Positions 61,373 to 64,000 of a DNA stretch of 64,000 bases are shown piece after piece (positions within the stretch are counted from its first letter, which is position 1; each line of letters starts with the position of its first letter). The stretch covers positions 620,001 through 684,000 of the forward strand of contig NZ_BPRE01000001.1 of assembly GCF_022179765.1 (NCBI RefSeq), written 5' to 3'. The notes below the pieces were generated by a model. The model did not search any database. It saw nothing but the letters and a program-made list of their open reading frames with translations, and was not told where the DNA came from. The stretch comes from Methylorubrum suomiense (GTDB taxonomy: Bacteria > Pseudomonadota > Alphaproteobacteria > Rhizobiales > Beijerinckiaceae). A program made the position numbers and the translations under genes.

Positions 61373-62998
61373 ATGCCCTCCTCACCCGAGAAGCCGAAGA
61401 CGCCCGGCAAAAATCCGTCGGTCTCCGGCAGCGGGCCGTCCGGCGTCGTCGATCAGCACCACGACATCTTCTTCGCCGCCGTCGAGACGACGCGGATGCC
61501 GATGATCGTGACCGACCCCCATCAGCCGGACAATCCGATCATCTTCGCCAACCGCGCCTTCGTGCGCATGACGGGCTACACGGTCGAGGAGCTGATCGGG
61601 AGCAATTGCCGCTTCCTGCAGGGGCCGGACACCGATCGCGATACGGTCTCGGAGGTGCGCGAGGCGATTGCCGAACACCGCGAATTCGCCACCGAGATCC
61701 TGAATTACCGCAAGGACGGCTCCTCATTCTGGAACGCGCTGTTCGTCTCGCCGGTCTTCAACCGTCAGGGTGATCTGGTCTACTTCTTCGGCTCGCAGCT
61801 CGACGTCTCACGCCGCCGCGACGCGGAGGAATCCCTCTATCAAGCGCAGAAGATGGAGAGCCTCGGCCAGCTCACCGGCGGCATCGCCCACGACTTCAAC
61901 AATCTGCTGCAGGTCGTGTCCGGCCACAACGAGGTGATTCTCGCCCAACTCGAGCGCCCGGAGATCGACCCGGTGCGGTTGCGGCGGGCCGGGGAGGCGG
62001 TGCGGGCGGCGACCGATCGGGCCGCCAAGCTCACGCATCAACTGCTGGCCTTCTCGCGCAAGCAGCGCCTCGAAGGGCGTCTCCTGAATCTCAACGGCCT
62101 CGTCGAGAGCATGAGCGAGATGACCGGCACGACGCTCGGCGAGACGATCGTGCTCAAGAGCGTTCTGGCGCCCGATCTCTGGACGACCCGGATCGACCCG
62201 ACTCAGGCCGAAGTCGCGCTGCTCAACGTGCTCATCAACGCCCGCGACGCCATGCCGGACGGCGGCACCGTCACGGTCCGCACCGAGAATCTGCTGATCG
62301 AGGACGACGACGCCGCCCTCTACAAGACGGTGCCGCGCGGCGCCTACGTCGTCGTGTCGGTGACCGATACCGGCACCGGCATGCCGCCCGAGATCCTCAA
62401 GCGCGTCATGGAGCCGTTCTTCACCACCAAGGGGGAGGGGAAGGGCACCGGGCTCGGGCTCGCCATGGTCTACGGCTTCGCCAAGCAGTCGGGCGGTTCG
62501 GTCAAGCTGTATTCCGAGGTCGGCCACGGCACCACCGTGCGGATCCTCTTTCCCGCCTCCGACCAGAAGGTCGACGAGGAGCGTCTGCCGACCCAGCGCG
62601 CGGCCGACCGGCACGGCACCGAGACCGTACTCGTCGTGGACGACCGGCCGGACGTGGCCGCCACGGCCGGCACGATCCTGGAGGATTTCGGCTACAAGGT
62701 CACCGTCGTCGACGGCCCGAAGGCGGCGCTCGAAGTGCTCGACGGCGAGGCGCGCATCGACCTCCTGTTCACCGACCTGATCATGCCCGGTGGCATGAAC
62801 GGCGTGATGCTGGCGCGCGCCGCCCGCGAGCGGCAGCCGAAGATCAAGGTGCTGCTCACCACGGGCTATGCCGAGGCCTCCCTGGAGCGCACCGATGCGG
62901 GCGGCACCGAGTTCGAGATCATCAACAAGCCCTACAAGCGGATGGAATTGGCCCGCCGGGTGCGCCGGGTGATCGACGGTCCGACCGGCGTCGGCTGA
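61373..62998 (+). CDS. LOV-domain hybrid histidine kinase (blue-light sensor)
   Basis: The 541-residue protein begins with about 28 polar residues, then a PAS/LOV domain (about 30-145). Its [13 protein letters not shown] motif contains Cys79, the residue that forms the flavin adduct in LOV photoreceptors; a PAC-type end ([12 protein letters not shown]) follows. The kinase part has phospho-His173 in [11 protein letters not shown] and ATPase boxes [17 protein letters not shown] and [12 protein letters not shown]. The C-terminal receiver (about 420-535) carries [11 protein letters not shown]. There is no transmembrane helix, so it is soluble. ATG at 61373 has no strong ribosome-binding site. Target genes are unknown. 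Confidence 0.92.
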   Translation: MPSSPEKPKTPGKNPSVSGSGPSGVVDQHHDIFFAAVETTRMPMIVTDPHQPDNPIIFANRAFVRMTGYTVEELIGSNCRFLQGPDTDRDTVSEVREAIAEHREFATEILNYRKDGSSFWNALFVSPVFNRQGDLVYFFGSQLDVSRRRDAEESLYQAQKMESLGQLTGGIAHDFNNLLQVVSGHNEVILAQLERPEIDPVRLRRAGEAVRAATDRAAKLTHQLLAFSRKQRLEGRLLNLNGLVESMSEMTGTTLGETIVLKSVLAPDLWTTRIDPTQAEVALLNVLINARDAMPDGGTVTVRTENLLIEDDDAALYKTVPRGAYVVVSVTDTGTGMPPEILKRVMEPFFTTKGEGKGTGLGLAMVYGFAKQSGGSVKLYSEVGHGTTVRILFPASDQKVDEERLPTQRAADRHGTETVLVVDDRPDVAATAGTILEDFGYKVTVVDGPKAALEVLDGEARIDLLFTDLIMPGGMNGVMLARAARERQPKIKVLLTTGYAEASLERTDAGGTEFEIINKPYKRMELARRVRRVIDGPTGVG

Positions 62999-63015
62999 GG
63001 CCGGTCGCGCTGCGG

Positions 63016-63507
63016 ATGCTGACGCGTCTTGTCACGGGCGTCCTGGCGCTGCTGCTGGCGCTGCCCGCGGGCGTCCTCGTCTTCGCCGGCGGAGCCCTGC
63101 TCGATCCGGCGCTGCGTGACGCGTTCGGTCGCCTCGGCCTCGCCGGACTTCTGGTAGGCTTCACCGACCTCGTGGCCGGGCTCCCGCCGGACATGGCCAC
63201 CGCGATGCTGGCGATCCTGGCCCAGGCGCTCGCCCTTCTCCTCGCGCTGCCGCCGCTCCTGACGGCGGCGATCGGTGAGATTCTCGGTCTGCGCTCGCCG
63301 TTCTGGTACGGCGGCGCCTGCGCCGCGCTGACGGCCGCCTTGCCCTGGCTCGCCCGCGGTGCCGTCCCCCCACCCACCGGTGCGGCGGCCGTCGCCGAAG
63401 CGCGACTCTCGATTCTCCTGCTCGCGACGGGCGCGGCTTCCGGCTTGGTCTATGGGCTGATCGCCGGCCGAACCGCGGGCGCGCATCGCCGGCCGGACGG
63501 GGTCTGA
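63016..63507 (+). CDS. Small integral membrane protein, unknown function
   Basis: The 163-residue protein has about four hydrophobic helices (near 5-28, 38-58, 64-88 and 130-155), rich in Ala, Leu and Gly, and a short basic tail. The region FWYGGACAALTAALPWLARG lies between helices. I do not recognise the family. It starts 17 bases after the LOV kinase stop on the same strand, so it may be its co-transcribed partner; that is only inferred from spacing. Confidence 0.65.
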   Translation: MLTRLVTGVLALLLALPAGVLVFAGGALLDPALRDAFGRLGLAGLLVGFTDLVAGLPPDMATAMLAILAQALALLLALPPLLTAAIGEILGLRSPFWYGGACAALTAALPWLARGAVPPPTGAAAVAEARLSILLLATGAASGLVYGLIAGRTAGAHRRPDGV

Positions 63508-63561
63508 CGCATTTTTAGGGTGGACAGCCGCCCGCCAAGTCGTAGAACCAGAACGCGCAAC

Positions 63562-63592
63562 GCTCCGCCCGCCTCCGGGCCACCGGCGGAGC
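63562..63592 (+). terminator. Hairpin between membrane protein and tRNA-Gly
   Basis: GCTCCGCC and GGCGGAGC are perfect 8-bp arms with a 15-base loop that itself is G/C-rich. It lies about 55 bases after the stop and 8 bases before the tRNA. Confidence 0.4.
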
Positions 63593-63600
63593 TTGCCGGT

Positions 63601-63675
63601 GCGGGCGTAGTTCAGTGGTAGAACGTCAGCTTCCCAAGCTGAATGTCGTCGGTTCGATCCCGATCGCCCGCTCCA
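63601..63675 (+). tRNA. tRNA-Gly (anticodon CCC)
   Basis: A complete cloverleaf can be drawn: acceptor GCGGGCG/CGCCCGC, D-arm with AGTTCAGTGGTAGAAC, anticodon stem TCAGC/GCTGA around loop TTCCCAA, and T-arm GTCGG/CCGAT with loop TTCGATC. The discriminator is T and CCA is encoded at 63673-63675. The anticodon CCC reads GGG codons. tRNA 3' ends are common integration sites. Confidence 0.95.
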
Positions 63676-64000
63676 ATCAAATTTACCAGTCAGACCAATC
63701 GTTTGGCTCGCATGCAGGGCTCGTCAGAAGCTAGCTGCAAACTCCGGCCGTACAACCTTCGTACAACGAATGGAATGAGCCGGCCGCCCCAAAGCGGTGA
63801 TTCATTCGTGCGAGTGGCGGCGCTTGTTGCGCGTCATATGCGAAGGAACGGAGAGCCTCCGTTTGCGATTCAACTGCCTCCCCGCCGTCCTCATTGAAGG
63901 AGTCGACTAGGACTCCGCTTGAGGCGGACAAGCCCTCTCGGAAGGAATGGATCGGTTCTGATCACCCGACGCCGAGGCCGACAGATCCTAGTTGAGGCAG
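63676..64000. other. Region after tRNA-Gly without a supported gene
   Basis: 325 bases up to the window edge. It is less G/C-rich than most of the window and no frame gives a plausible protein. It may be the start of an inserted element or simply intergenic; the next gene lies outside. Confidence 0.4.

Overview
The window looks like a chromosomal segment of a GC-rich alphaproteobacterium of the order Hyphomicrobiales, most probably the Methylobacterium/Methylorubrum group. The evidence is gene content and order: mdh-sucC-sucD-sucA-sucB-lpd in one run, a single-ORF aroK-aroB fusion, chpT, an mnmE-mnmG-rsmG-parA-parB origin-type block, and the hisC-tyrA/DUF2125 pair. The species call is an inference from protein sequence and synteny, not from a database search. 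No phage, insertion sequence, CRISPR array or rRNA operon is visible.

Layout. 1-6.5 kb (minus strand): pyruvate oxidase poxB, rho, then smr-mltA-Tim44-like. 6.9-12.3 kb (plus): secB with a clean intrinsic terminator, a lipoprotein, an MFS transporter, a DUF3429 membrane protein, a CsaA-type tRNA-binding protein and hisS. 12.3-19.6 kb (minus): a signalling block read in the order chpT, cheA (hybrid), cheW, cheY, cheB, cheR, followed by a small DUF4926-DUF6883 pair. 20.2-23.2 kb (plus): a CysQ-type phosphatase, a DUF1134 protein with a perfect CtrA box in front, a membrane-anchored coiled-coil protein and a small secreted cysteine-rich protein. 23.2-31.6 kb: a patatin (minus), then ispG, kup, a siderophore-type TonB receptor and a secreted protein (plus).

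31.8-37.9 kb holds hisC-tyrA facing DUF2125, an unrecognised protein, lptE-holA, and a TerB-like protein. 38.1-46.9 kb (minus) is the partition/tRNA-modification block leuS-mnmE-mnmG-rsmG-parA-parB, with a perfect parS inside rsmG and a degenerate parS-like site inside leuS. 47-50.7 kb carries the PLP homeostasis protein YggS, the aroK-aroB fusion and a TetR regulator. 51-61.1 kb is the TCA run mdh, sucC, sucD, sucA, a YciI-like gene, sucB, a DUF4160-DUF2442 pair and lpd, ending in a terminator hairpin. A 21-bp perfect inverted repeat follows, then a LOV-domain (blue-light) hybrid histidine kinase, a small membrane protein and tRNA-Gly(CCC). The last 325 bases carry no gene I can support.

How the genes work together. 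The 51-61 kb run supplies malate dehydrogenase, succinyl-CoA synthetase and the complete 2-oxoglutarate dehydrogenase complex (E1, E2, E3), with an FNR/FixK-like half-palindromic box upstream. ChpT links cell-cycle phosphorelay to the neighbouring DUF1134 gene, which has a CtrA box. ParA, ParB and parS segregate the chromosome, so the origin of replication is probably within tens of kilobases. The most unusual items are two tiny paired-DUF modules of unknown function (one spliced into the sucB-lpd interval, one behind the chemotaxis operon), the very strong inverted repeat in front of the LOV kinase, and a TonB receptor gene whose base composition changes inside the gene.
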